The translations under genes were made by a program, and so were the position numbers. From NCBI RefSeq assembly GCF_001043955.1, contig NZ_LABZ01000025.1, positions 1 through 64,000 of the forward strand: a DNA stretch of 64,000 nucleotides, given 5' to 3'. This stretch comes from Methylobacterium tarhaniae. GTDB taxonomy: Bacteria > Pseudomonadota > Alphaproteobacteria > Rhizobiales > Beijerinckiaceae. The notes under the pieces were generated by a model. It worked only from the letters and a program-made list of their open reading frames with translations, was not told the DNA's origin and made no database searches. The number at the start of each line of letters is the position of its first letter. The first letter of the stretch is position 1. Positions 27,064 to 35,958 of this stretch are shown in pieces.

Positions 27064-27163
27064 GGATCCTCCGGGGGACGGCCGGCGTGTCGGACAACGT
27101 CAGGTTGGACGGACGTTCCAGCGCGACCACGCCTCGTGTCGGGGTGTTTCGGTGTCGTGACCG

Positions 27164-28330
27164 TTACGGGGAGCCGGCGGCGAGCGACGGGCCGGTAGCG
27201 GCGGGCGATGCGGCCGGACGCGCCGGGGCTGGCCGCCCGAGCTGCGCATCGATCCGCCGGAAGGCGGCGAGCGCCTGACCGACGATCTGGTCCATGTTGT
27301 AGTAGCGGTAGGTCGCGAGCCGGCCGACGAACCAGACATTGGCTTCCGCCCGCGCCAGGCGCTCGTAGCGCTTGAACAGGGCCTGGTTCTCCGGCCGCGG
27401 TACGGGGTAGTAGGGGTCGCCCTCGGCGCTCGGATACTCGTAGGTGAGCGAGGTCTTCGGGTGTTCTTGGCCCGTCAGGTGCTTGTACTCGGTGATGCGG
27501 GTATAGGCCTCGGTCTGGGGATAGTTCACCACGGCCACCGGCTGGTGCTGGGCCACATCTCGCGTCACGTGCACGAAACGCAGCGAGCGATAGGGCAGCC
27601 GGCCGAAGCGGAAGTCGAAATACTCGTCGATCGGCCCCGTATAGATCACCCGGCGGTGCGGGATCACCTCGCGCACGTCGCGAAAGTCGGCGTTCGTCAT
27701 CACGTGGATGTTGGGGTGGTCGAGCATGTGCTCGAACATCCGCGTGTAGCCCTGGGCCGGCATGGCCTGGAACGTGTCGGTGAAGTAGCGGTCGTCGCGA
27801 TCGGTGCGGGTCGGCACCCGGGCGGTGACCTGGCGGTCGAGCTCGGAGGGATCGAGCCCCCATTGCTTGCGCGTGTAGCCGCGGAAGAATTTTTCGTAGA
27901 GTTCGCGGCCGATCGCCGACACTACCACGTCCTCGGAGGTCCGGATGTCGGCCACCGGCTCGGCCCGCGCGGCGAACCAGGCCTCCAGTTCCTCGGAGGT
28001 CAGCGACAGGCCGTAGAGGCAGTTGATCGTGTCGAGGTTGATCGGGATCGGCACCTGCATCCCGTCGACCATCGCCAGCACCCGGTGCTCGTAGGGGCGC
28101 CAGGTGGTGAACTGCGACAGGTAGTCGACGATCGCGTCGGAATTGGTGTGGAAGATGTGCGGCCCGTACTGGTGGATCAGCACGCCCGCCTCGTCGAGAC
28201 GGTCGTAGGCGTTGCCGCCGACATGCGGCCGGCGGTCGACGAGGATGACGCGCTCGCCGCGCCGGCGCGCCAGGCGCTCGGCCAGCACGCTGCCGGCGAA
28301 ACCTGCGCCCACGATCAGCCAATCGTACAT
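27164..28330 (-). CDS. glf: UDP-galactopyranose mutase
   Basis: Flavoenzyme that interconverts UDP-galactopyranose and UDP-galactofuranose in the cytosol. 388 residues from ATG 28330. The FAD motif is WLIVGAGFAGSVLAERLA, followed by GGNAYDRLDEAGVLIHQYGP with the family's GPHIFHT. RGYTRKQWGLDP and VVNYPQTEAYTRITEYKHLT are active-site blocks. It is the second gene of a leftward pair with a glycosyltransferase (34 bases apart), and indicates galactofuranose in a surface glycan. Confidence 0.92.
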   Translation of the reverse strand: MYDWLIVGAGFAGSVLAERLARRRGERVILVDRRPHVGGNAYDRLDEAGVLIHQYGPHIFHTNSDAIVDYLSQFTTWRPYEHRVLAMVDGMQVPIPINLDTINCLYGLSLTSEELEAWFAARAEPVADIRTSEDVVVSAIGRELYEKFFRGYTRKQWGLDPSELDRQVTARVPTRTDRDDRYFTDTFQAMPAQGYTRMFEHMLDHPNIHVMTNADFRDVREVIPHRRVIYTGPIDEYFDFRFGRLPYRSLRFVHVTRDVAQHQPVAVVNYPQTEAYTRITEYKHLTGQEHPKTSLTYEYPSAEGDPYYPVPRPENQALFKRYERLARAEANVWFVGRLATYRYYNMDQIVGQALAAFRRIDAQLGRPAPARPAASPAATGPSLAAGSP

Positions 28331-28364
28331 GTCTTGGGACCTCTCGGGTGCAGAATGAAGGGGA

Positions 28365-29648
28365 TCAGGCCGGGGTGGGCGTGTGCGCCAGGAGAAGCGG
28401 GGCCTCATCCTGCCGCAGCCTCTCGCGCAGGAGCGCGTGCATCGCGTCCCAGGTCCGGTCCCAGGAGTTGTGCGCAAGGTGGCGGTCGACCCGCTCGCGC
28501 CAGGCCGCCAGTGGCTCGGCGTGCAGGGCATCGATCGACAGGGCGACGCTCGCCGGCGTCTCGGCGATGGCGACGAGACCGGCCTCGCCATAGTCCCGCA
28601 GCACGTCGACGATCGGGGTCGAGATCACCCGCAGACCCGCCGCCAGGAACTCCGGCGTCTTCGTCGGGCTGATGAAGCGGGTCGCCTCGTTGAGGGCGAA
28701 GGGCATCAGCCCGAGGTCCCAGTGGCGCAGGTAGTCGGGCAGCTGTCCGTAGGGCTTCGGCCCGAGCCAGTGGATGTTGGGGAGGCGCGGCAGGCTCTCG
28801 GGCTCGATCTTCACCACCGGGCCAATCATCACGAACTGCCAGTCCGGCCTCGAGGAGGCCGTGGCGGCCAGGAGCTCGCGGTCGAGCCGCTCGTCGATGA
28901 CGCCGAAGAAGCCGATGCGCGGGTGCGGGATCGCGGCCTGATCGTCCGGGTCCGGCCCCGCCTCCCGCGCCCTGGCGAAATGCGCCGCATCCACGGAGGA
29001 CGGGAAGCAGTGGATGGACGGATGCGCCCCGCGCTTGGCCTCGTACAGGCTGCGCCCGCCGGTGAAGACGAGATCGGCCTGCGCGAGAAGCTCCGTCTCC
29101 TGGGCGACCAGGTCCGGGGACGCCCCGCGGAAGGCCGACAGCTCGTCCATGTTGTCGTAGACGGTGAGGTCGCGGGCGAGATCTGCCGACACGCCGAGCG
29201 CGGCCGGCGTGTAGTACCAGAACACCCGCGTCTCGCTGTTCCATCTCTGCAGGTAGTCGCGGATCAACCGCGCCTGGATCCAGTCCGCCGCGTAAATGCG
29301 GCTCTGCGGCAGCACCGGCACCGCGACGGCGATACCGGGTGCCACCGCCTCGACTCGCAGCCGGGGGGACTCCGCCGGTTCGAAGATCGGCTCCTCGATG
29401 AAGAGGACGTCGAAATGTCGGGCGGCACGGCTGAGCAGGTGCTGCGGGCGCTGCCAGACGAAGCTCCAGCGCAGGTGCGAGAAGCAGACCAGGAGCGGGC
29501 GGGGCAGCGCGTCGACGACGATCATTGAGGAAGGACCGTCGTGGTCCTTGGCGTGAGTGTCCTTGGCATGGGTCTGGCCGCTTCCATGAGGCATGTTGCG
29601 GCTTTGACTGGCCTGGCGTGCTCCGTCGATGGCGTGCGAGTCTTTCAC
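28365..29648 (-). CDS. glycosyltransferase family 1/4-like
   Basis: 427 residues with a GT-B fold: N-terminal acceptor half (LVCFSHLRWSFVWQRPQHLL) and C-terminal donor half (HPRIGFFGVIDERLD, WLGPKPYGQLPDYL, and the E-x7-E-like NEATRFISPTKTPEFLAAGL). The first 40 residues contain a short HAKD repeat and may not be translated; ATG 29525 at MIVVDALPRP is an alternative start. Upstream of glf in a leftward operon, it may transfer galactofuranose or another sugar onto a glycan. Confidence 0.85.
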   Translation of the reverse strand: MKDSHAIDGARQASQSRNMPHGSGQTHAKDTHAKDHDGPSSMIVVDALPRPLLVCFSHLRWSFVWQRPQHLLSRAARHFDVLFIEEPIFEPAESPRLRVEAVAPGIAVAVPVLPQSRIYAADWIQARLIRDYLQRWNSETRVFWYYTPAALGVSADLARDLTVYDNMDELSAFRGASPDLVAQETELLAQADLVFTGGRSLYEAKRGAHPSIHCFPSSVDAAHFARAREAGPDPDDQAAIPHPRIGFFGVIDERLDRELLAATASSRPDWQFVMIGPVVKIEPESLPRLPNIHWLGPKPYGQLPDYLRHWDLGLMPFALNEATRFISPTKTPEFLAAGLRVISTPIVDVLRDYGEAGLVAIAETPASVALSIDALHAEPLAAWRERVDRHLAHNSWDRTWDAMHALLRERLRQDEAPLLLAHTPTPA

Positions 29649-29685
29649 ACTCTACCCTTCATGCGAGTGGGCAATCGAACCGAAT

Positions 29686-29710
29686 AACGTCGGATATCTT
29701 CTGGCGTTCT
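29686..29710 (-). promoter_or_regulatory. possible EcfG-like promoter for the glycosyltransferase-glf operon
   Basis: On the minus strand, AGAAC (29710-29706) is separated by 16 bases from CGTT (29689-29686), one mismatch from the GGAAC-N16-CGTT consensus. The start codon at 29648 is 38 bases downstream. Confidence 0.3.
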
Positions 29711-29908
29711 CGCATTGCTGATTATATTTCACGCCCATAATAGGCGTATGTTAATGTCATGATTTGGGTTTTCGGCAGGGGTCCTGGCCCCGGGCTGGTT
29801 TTAACTTGTGATAGTCGCAGCACAACAGACATGCGACGGCCTGGAACGATGCCAACGAAAGAGGCTTGTGCCGGTTGCAGAGCGGTCGAGGCGGCGGGAC
29901 GCGACGGG

Positions 29909-32056
29909 ATGCTAGAACTCTGGGGTGGCATCGAGTGCAGCATCGTACGGGTGGGCGATGCCTGGCGCGACCAGGTCGCCGAGACCGGCCACCGCGACCG
30001 CCCGGACGACCTCGACCGCGTCGCGTCCCTCGGCCTCACCACCCTGCGCTACCCGGTCCTGTGGGAGTCGGTTGCGCCGGAGGATCCCGATATCTGCGAC
30101 TGGACCTGGCACGACGACCGCCTGGCTCGGCTGCGCCGCCTCGGCCTCGCGCCGGTCATCGGCCTCGTCCATCACGGCAGCGGGCCGCTCTACACGAACC
30201 TCCTTGATCCCAGCTTCCCGCACGGGCTTGCCCGGCATGCCGGGCGCGTTGCTGCGCGCTACCCTTGGATCACCGCCTTCACGCCGGTCAACGAGCCGCT
30301 CACCACCGCCCGCTTCGCCGGCCTCTACGGCCACTGGTACCCGCACGCCCGCAGCAAGGACGCATTCCTGCGCATGGTGGTCAACCAGTGCCGGGCGACG
30401 CTGCTCGCCATGCGGGCGATCCGCGCCGTCACACCTGCGGCACGTCTGATCCAGACCGAGGATATCGGCAAGACCTTCAGCACGCCGGCGCTCGCGGGCC
30501 AAGCGGCCTACGAGAACGAGCGGCGCTGGCTCAGCCTCGATCTCCTCTGCGGCCGGGTCGATCCGGCGCATTCCTGGCACGCGCGCCTGCACGCCGCCGG
30601 GGTCTCGCCATCGGACCTCGACGACTTCCTCGGCGGCGAGGCCTGCCCGGACGTGATCGGGGTCAACCACTACCTGACGAGCGAGCGCTACCTCGACGAG
30701 GCGCGCGGGACCTACCCGTCGCATCTGCACGGCGGCAACGGGCGGTTCCTCTACGCCGATGCCGAGGCGGTGCGGATCCGCCACCTCGCCGGGCTCACCG
30801 GGCCGAGGGCGCGCCTGACCGAGGTCTGGGAGCGCTACCGCCGGCCCCTCGCGGTCACGGAGGTGCACCACGGCTGCACGCGCGACGACCAGCTGCGCTG
30901 GCTGGCCGCGGTCTGGGACGCGGCTCGCGACACGCACGAGGCGGGGGTGCCGGTCCAGGCCGTGACGCTCTGGTCGCTGTTCGGGGCGATGGACTGGAAC
31001 TCGCTCCTCCTGCGCCGGAACGGCCATTACGAGCCCGGCGCCTTCGATATCCGGAGCCCCGAACCACGGCTCACGGCGCTCGGCCGCGCCGCGCAAGACC
31101 TCGCGCGGACCGGACGGATGCACCACCCGGTCCTCGCCGCGCCGGGCTGGTGGGGCCGGGCCGACCGCTTCTATACCCAGGAGCGGGACGCGACGGAGAA
31201 CAGCCTGCCGCCGGCTCCGCCCCCCACCGATGCTAGTCCGGGGCCCTGCATCGCTATCCTGGCAGGGGTCGGTCCCTACGGCGCGGTGATCGGGCGGATC
31301 TGCACGGCGCGCGGCCTCGCGTCCCGCCTCGTCGACGAGAAGGCGCTCGCTGCGCTTCTCGGCGAGGAGCGGGCCTGGGCGGTGATCGATGCCACATCCC
31401 TGGCCACGGCCGCTTCGGCCAAGCGCTATCCTGGCGGGACCTTCCGGGCCGACGTCCGGGCGGGCGGGCGCATCGCCGGGCTCTGCGCCCGGGCCGGCCT
31501 GCCGCTCCTCGCCTTCTCGTCCGACCTCGTCTTCGACGGCCGGCTCGGGCGCTCCGCCGTGGAGAGCGACCCCCTGCAGCCGAGCTGTTCCTACGGAATG
31601 AGCGAGGCCGAGCGCGAGGCGGGCATCCTGTCGGCACATCCGCGGGCGCTCATCGCACGGACCAGCCTGGTCTTCGGCCTTGAGGATGGGAGCGACGAGG
31701 CCGAACGCATCCTGGCAGATCTCGCCGAGGGATTCAGCCGGAGCTTTCCGCGGGGGGAAATCGTCTCGCCGACCTACCTGCCCGACCTCGTCCACGCCGC
31801 CCTCGATCTCCTCATCGACGGCGAGAGCGGTTCCTGGCACCTGGTGAATGAAGGCGAGACGAGTCGTGCCAGCTTCGCCGCGCGCCTTGCCCGCGTGGCC
31901 GGCCTGCCCCCGCCGGCACCGCCAGGACCACGGGATGGGCGCAACACCGCGCTCGCCAGCGCCAGGGGCAAGTTGATGCCGCCCCTCGACGACGCGGTCG
32001 TCCGCTTCGTCGCGGCCTGCCGCCCGCGCGTCCCCGGGAGGCTCGCCGCCGAATGA
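29909..32056 (+). CDS. GH1-type glycosidase fused to an RmlD-like domain
   Basis: 715 residues from ATG 29909 (LELWGGIECSIVRVGD); ATGs at 29831 and 29849 would add unconserved sequence. Residues 1-430 form a GH1-like TIM barrel with FTPVNEPLTTARF (acid/base Glu129) and LAVTEVHHGC (nucleophile Glu318). Residues about 445-715 resemble dTDP-4-dehydrorhamnose reductase: AILAGVGPYGAVIGRI, LLAFSSDLVFDG, YGMSEAERE and ARTSLVFG. The SDR YxxxK Lys is replaced by Glu, so reductase activity is doubtful. The stop overlaps the next ATG. The fusion suggests that sugar-nucleotide binding is tied to glycan trimming or transglycosylation. Confidence 0.8.
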   Translation: MLELWGGIECSIVRVGDAWRDQVAETGHRDRPDDLDRVASLGLTTLRYPVLWESVAPEDPDICDWTWHDDRLARLRRLGLAPVIGLVHHGSGPLYTNLLDPSFPHGLARHAGRVAARYPWITAFTPVNEPLTTARFAGLYGHWYPHARSKDAFLRMVVNQCRATLLAMRAIRAVTPAARLIQTEDIGKTFSTPALAGQAAYENERRWLSLDLLCGRVDPAHSWHARLHAAGVSPSDLDDFLGGEACPDVIGVNHYLTSERYLDEARGTYPSHLHGGNGRFLYADAEAVRIRHLAGLTGPRARLTEVWERYRRPLAVTEVHHGCTRDDQLRWLAAVWDAARDTHEAGVPVQAVTLWSLFGAMDWNSLLLRRNGHYEPGAFDIRSPEPRLTALGRAAQDLARTGRMHHPVLAAPGWWGRADRFYTQERDATENSLPPAPPPTDASPGPCIAILAGVGPYGAVIGRICTARGLASRLVDEKALAALLGEERAWAVIDATSLATAASAKRYPGGTFRADVRAGGRIAGLCARAGLPLLAFSSDLVFDGRLGRSAVESDPLQPSCSYGMSEAEREAGILSAHPRALIARTSLVFGLEDGSDEAERILADLAEGFSRSFPRGEIVSPTYLPDLVHAALDLLIDGESGSWHLVNEGETSRASFAARLARVAGLPPPAPPGPRDGRNTALASARGKLMPPLDDAVVRFVAACRPRVPGRLAAE

Positions 32057-33180
32057 GCGTCGCGTCCCCGTTCCGGAGCGTCTTCCTCGCCGGCTTCGAA
32101 TGCTCCACCCAGCGCCGCGCCGACGGCCGTCGGCTCGACCTCCTCGCCGCCACCGGCCACGACGTCCACGCGCTCGCCGATTACCGCGCGCTCGCAGCCC
32201 ACGGCATTCGGGCCGTCCGGGACGGCCTGCGCTGGCACCGGATCGAGACGGCGCCCGGCTGCTACGACTGGTCGAGCGCCCTGCCGATGATCGAGGCCGC
32301 CGCCGAGGCCGGAATCCAGGTGGTGTGGGACCTGTGCCATTACGGGTGGCCCGACGATCTCGACATCTGGTCGGACACCTTCGTGACCCGCTTCGCCGCC
32401 TTCGCGGCGGCGGCGGCGCGCCAGGTGCGGGCGGCGTCCGGCGAAAGCCCGTTCTTCTGTCCCGTCAACGAGATCTCCTACTTCGCCTGGGCCGGGGCCG
32501 AGGTCGGCCGCATCGGCCCCCTCGTCACCGGGCAGGGGACTGCGCTCAAGCGCCAGCTCGTGCGGGCGTCCCTCGCGGGCATGCGGGCGGTACGGGCAGT
32601 CGAGCCGACTGCTCGCTTCCTCCACGCCGAGCCGGCGATCCACGTCGTCGGAGACCGGGAGAGCGAGGCCGCGGCGGCAGCGTACCGGGAGGTGCAGTAC
32701 GAGGCCCTCGACATGATCGGCGGGCGCCACGCCCCCGAGCTCGGCGGCGGCCCCGATTTCCTCGACGTCGTCGGCGTCAACTTCTACCCCGACAACCAGT
32801 GGGTCCATGGCGGCTCAACCGTCCCGCTCGGCCACTACGCCTATAGGCCGTTCCGGGAGATGCTCGCCGAGGCCCATGCCCGCTACGGCCGGCCGCTCCT
32901 CGTCGCCGAGACCGGGGCGGAGGGCACCGCGAAGGCGGCCTGGCTGCACTACGTCTGCGGCGAGGTCCGGGCGGCGCGGGCCGCTGGGGTGCCGGTTCTC
33001 GGGATCTGCCTCTACCCGATCCTAGACTATCCAGGCTGGGACAACGACCGCCCCTGCGCGGTCGGGCTGTTCCACACGCATGATCCGACCGGGCGCCGCG
33101 GCCTCGACCGGCCCCTGGCGGAGGAACTTGGGGCTCAGCGAGCCCGCTTCGCGGCGGAAGGTGACGGCGATGCGGCCTGA
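32053..33180 (+). CDS. GH-A clan glycosidase (beta-glucosidase-like)
   Basis: 375 residues, coupled to the upstream fusion gene by ATGA. The barrel shows VWDLCHYGWPDDLDIWS, FFCPVNEISYFAW (acid/base Glu in NE) and LLVAETGAEG (nucleophile Glu). It is shorter than typical GH1 enzymes and related in style to the barrel of the preceding gene. No signal peptide, so it acts in the cytosol unless exported otherwise. Operon position between the fusion protein and an exporter suggests editing of an oligosaccharide precursor. Confidence 0.8.
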   Translation: MSVASPFRSVFLAGFECSTQRRADGRRLDLLAATGHDVHALADYRALAAHGIRAVRDGLRWHRIETAPGCYDWSSALPMIEAAAEAGIQVVWDLCHYGWPDDLDIWSDTFVTRFAAFAAAAARQVRAASGESPFFCPVNEISYFAWAGAEVGRIGPLVTGQGTALKRQLVRASLAGMRAVRAVEPTARFLHAEPAIHVVGDRESEAAAAAYREVQYEALDMIGGRHAPELGGGPDFLDVVGVNFYPDNQWVHGGSTVPLGHYAYRPFREMLAEAHARYGRPLLVAETGAEGTAKAAWLHYVCGEVRAARAAGVPVLGICLYPILDYPGWDNDRPCAVGLFHTHDPTGRRGLDRPLAEELGAQRARFAAEGDGDAA

Positions 33181-34966
33181 GACGACGCTGGAGACCGGAC
33201 CGGCGCATCTGGCGAGCGGCGGCGGCTTCATCCTGCACCATATGCGCGTGTGGCGCTGGCATTTCGCCGGCCTGTTCGCGCTCGTCGTCGCCTCGGCGGC
33301 CTGCGGGGTCGGCCAGCAGGTCGGCCTCAAATTCCTCGTCGACGCCATGGCGGGGCCGCCGGGCTTCCAGGGTGCGGCGCTCTCCGCGCTCGCGCTGTTC
33401 CTGGTCCTCATCGCCGCCGAGGCTTTTCTCGCGCGCCTCACCGGGTGGCTCGCCTGCCGCGCCACGGTCGGGGTCGGGGTCGACCTGCGGACCGAGCTGT
33501 TCGATTTCCTGAGCGCCCAGTCGATGCGCTACTTCGCCGAGAACCTTGCCGGGTCGCTTGGCCAGCGCGTCACCGCGACGGCGGGCAACTTCGGTGCTTT
33601 GGTCAACACCTTCGTCTGGCGCATCATTCCGCCTGTCGTCGACGTCGTCGGCGCGGTGATCATCTTCGCAAGCCTCGACCGCGGACTCACCGCGGCGCTG
33701 GTCGCCCTGATCCTCGTCGTTACCGCCGGGCTGATCCGGTTCGGCGCGCGGGGGCGGCCGATACATCGCGCCTATTCGGGCGAGGCCGCCAGCATCGCGG
33801 GCGATCTCGTCGACACCATCGCCAACATGTGGACGGTGAAGGCCTTCTCGGCGCGAGCCCGCGAGCGGACGCGGCTCGAGGCGGGGTTTCGCCGCGAGGC
33901 CGCGTCGCAAGCCCGGAGCTGGCTCTACCTCGAGAAGGCCCGCCTCATCCACGATGTCGCACTCTGGCTGCTCGCCGCCGGTATTCTGACCTGGACGCTG
34001 CACCTGTGGAGCCGGGGCGACGTGAGCGCCGGCAGCGTCGTGGTGGTGGCGAGCCTGACCCTGCGCATCGTCCACTCGTCGAAGGACATGGCGCTCTCCC
34101 TCGTCGACGTCGCGCAATACTTCGGCTTCATCGAGGAGACGCTGGCGGTGATCGCCAAGCCGGTCACCGTGTGCGACGCACCTGGCGCCCCGGCGTTGGT
34201 GCCCCGCGGCGGCGCCGTCGCGCTCGACCGGGTCACGTTCTCGTACGGCGTGGGCCGGTCGGTGCTCGACGGCGTGACGCTGACGATTCCGGCGGGGCAG
34301 AAGGTCGGCATCGTCGGGCCGTCGGGAGCCGGCAAGTCGACCCTCGTGCACCTGCTCCAGCGCCTCTACGATGTCGAGAGCGGCGAGATCCGCATCGACG
34401 GCCAGCCGATCGCGGGCGTGCGCCAGGACTCGTTGCGCGACGCGCTCGCGGTGGTGCCGCAGGAGATCGGCCTGCTGCACCGCTCGGTGATGGACAACAT
34501 CCGCTTCGCCAGGCCGGAGGCAAGCGACGAGGAGGTCTTCGCCGCCGCCCGCGCCGCATCCTGCGACGGCTTCGTGCGCGCCCTGCCGGATGGCTACGCC
34601 ACGGTCGTCGGGGAACGCGGCACCCGGCTCTCCGGCGGCCAGCGCCAGCGCATCGGCATCGCCCGCGCGCTCCTCAAGGCCGCGCCGATCCTGCTTCTCG
34701 ACGAGGCGACCTCGGCGCTCGATACCGAGACGGAGATGGCGATCCAGGCCGCGATCGTCCGGCTGATGCGCGATCACACGGTGATCGCGGTGGCCCACCG
34801 CCTCTCGACCCTCACCGCCTTCGATCGCATCCTCGTCGTCAGCGAGGGACAGGTCGTCGAGGACGGTACGGTACGCGACTTACGCGAGGCGGGCGGGTTG
34901 TTCGCGCAGATGTGGGAGCTCCAGGCCGAGGGCCTCTCCGCCGACGTCGTGGTGGACGTAGCTTGA
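33170..34966 (+). CDS. ABC transporter, fused permease and ATPase (exporter type)
   Basis: 598 residues from ATG 33170, which overlaps the upstream stop and follows GGAAGG. The N-terminal six-helix permease domain (FAGLFALVVASAACGVG, LFLVLIAAEAFLARLTGWL) is followed by a nucleotide-binding domain: Walker A GPSGAGKST at 383-391, signature LSGGQRQR at 487-494, Walker B ILLLDEATSAL, and the switch His in VIAVAHRLST. It is MsbA-like and would work as a homodimer, exporting a lipid-linked or glycan substrate. Last of the coupled three-gene operon. Confidence 0.9.
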   Translation: MRPETTLETGPAHLASGGGFILHHMRVWRWHFAGLFALVVASAACGVGQQVGLKFLVDAMAGPPGFQGAALSALALFLVLIAAEAFLARLTGWLACRATVGVGVDLRTELFDFLSAQSMRYFAENLAGSLGQRVTATAGNFGALVNTFVWRIIPPVVDVVGAVIIFASLDRGLTAALVALILVVTAGLIRFGARGRPIHRAYSGEAASIAGDLVDTIANMWTVKAFSARARERTRLEAGFRREAASQARSWLYLEKARLIHDVALWLLAAGILTWTLHLWSRGDVSAGSVVVVASLTLRIVHSSKDMALSLVDVAQYFGFIEETLAVIAKPVTVCDAPGAPALVPRGGAVALDRVTFSYGVGRSVLDGVTLTIPAGQKVGIVGPSGAGKSTLVHLLQRLYDVESGEIRIDGQPIAGVRQDSLRDALAVVPQEIGLLHRSVMDNIRFARPEASDEEVFAAARAASCDGFVRALPDGYATVVGERGTRLSGGQRQRIGIARALLKAAPILLLDEATSALDTETEMAIQAAIVRLMRDHTVIAVAHRLSTLTAFDRILVVSEGQVVEDGTVRDLREAGGLFAQMWELQAEGLSADVVVDVA

Positions 34967-35103
34967 TATCAGGTTGGCCCATAGCCGGCCGTGTTCCGAT
35001 CTCCACAGCAGCAGAAAGCTCGGCATCTCGATGTCGATCCCCGAGAGTGTCCGAGACTGGCTACTAACCGCAAGACGTGGTGCCTCGATGTCCGATTGTC
35101 CGC

Positions 35104-35542
35104 TCTCTCACGATCGGGCTCATCCCCCATGATGCGCTACGCGAACTCACGGCGGCATTCCCTAACATCGCGGCGATCCTCTGGCGTGATACCCTGGTGG
35201 ATGCCACGATCTTCCGCGCCTGGATGAACGGCATGGGCCGGCGTTCAGCGACAGAAGCGGTCGCGCACCTCTTCTGTAAAATGTAACATCAAGCTTGAGG
35301 CTGTTGGGCTCGCACTGAGCCACTCATGCCAACTCCCTCGCGCACAAGCTGAGCTTGGGGATGCACTTGGGCTATCGAATGTGCATGTCAATCGCACATT
35401 TAGGAAATTGCGCGAGAATGGATTGATCACGGTGCACGGCGGAAAGCTAGAAATTAACAATTGGCATGGACTGGCCGATCTATGTGAGGCTGAAGATACA
35501 TATCTGCATCTGGAGCGCTGTCCTGCAGGAGCCTCCACCTTC
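35104..35542 (+). pseudogene. decayed Crp/Fnr regulator (copy of the 16684-17424 gene)
   Basis: Only the C-terminal half remains. LRELTAAFPNIAAILWRDTL and RRSATEAVAHLFC match the intact gene almost word for word, then TAA interrupts at 35284-35286 and the frame shifts. The winged helix resumes as LGDALGLSNVHVNRTFRKLR and ends DTYLHLER, again matching the intact copy. Codon use is less GC-rich than in the parent, a sign of drift. Confidence 0.85.
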
Positions 35543-35768
35543 AACCGGCGACTATTGCAACAGGCAGCAGTGACACGGAGAGCCGGCGGTGTTCGCCGAC
35601 AGCTTCCTCGTTGCCGTGCTGGTGCACCTCCCCAACGATCACGAGGAAGATGCGGGCAAGCGGTCTCTGGAGGCAGGGTTCGGGCGGGTCGATGAGCCTG
35701 ACCCACCCACGTTCGCCGATCTGGAAGTGGCGCAGGCATGGACCCAGCACCGGCTGGACGGCGGCTGA
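35543..35768 (+). pseudogene. decayed copy of the small crp-coupled gene
   Basis: One frame gives TGSSDTESRR (compare TGSHDTEGQ in the 17421-17663 protein). After a frameshift at about 35585 another gives VFADSFLVAVLVHLPNDHEE and FADLEVAQAWTQHRLDGG, ending TGA 35766-35768. GTG 35589 could in principle start a 59-residue remnant. With the preceding pseudogene this shows the two-gene cassette was duplicated as a unit. Confidence 0.8.
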
Positions 35769-35814
35769 TCCTTATCTCTATTCGCGGCCCGGAACGATAA
35801 TCGGGGTTCCGATT

Positions 35815-35958
35815 ATGGAGGAAATCGTGCAGCCAGATGAACCCGCTCGCGGCAAGGGGGAGGTGAGCATCGCACAGGTTATTGAGTTGCTAGGCTCTTT
35901 GATCGAGGGGGCCTGCAATGCCATGTCGGGGTCCGTCGAGGAACAACAACGACCGTGA
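35815..35958 (+). CDS. doubtful 47-residue ORF
   Basis: ATG 35815 opens 47 codons (EIVQPDEPARGKGEVSIAQ, then VIELLGSLIEGACNAM), a plausible amphipathic helix. The ribosome site is weak. It follows the decayed crp cassette. No family is recognised. Confidence 0.25.
   Translation: MEEIVQPDEPARGKGEVSIAQVIELLGSLIEGACNAMSGSVEEQQRP

Noticed and set aside
27096-27119. GGAAC-N15-CGTT upstream of the DUF2231 operon (minus strand)
   Set aside because: Spacing is 15 bases where EcfG promoters need 16 or 17; possibly functional but not supported enough to annotate.
29912-31840. 642-codon minus-strand ORF
   Set aside because: Shadow of the GH1-RmlD fusion gene, whose catalytic motifs are clear on the plus strand.
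32777-34798. 673-codon minus-strand ORF
   Set aside because: Shadow of the ABC transporter gene, which has complete Walker and signature motifs.
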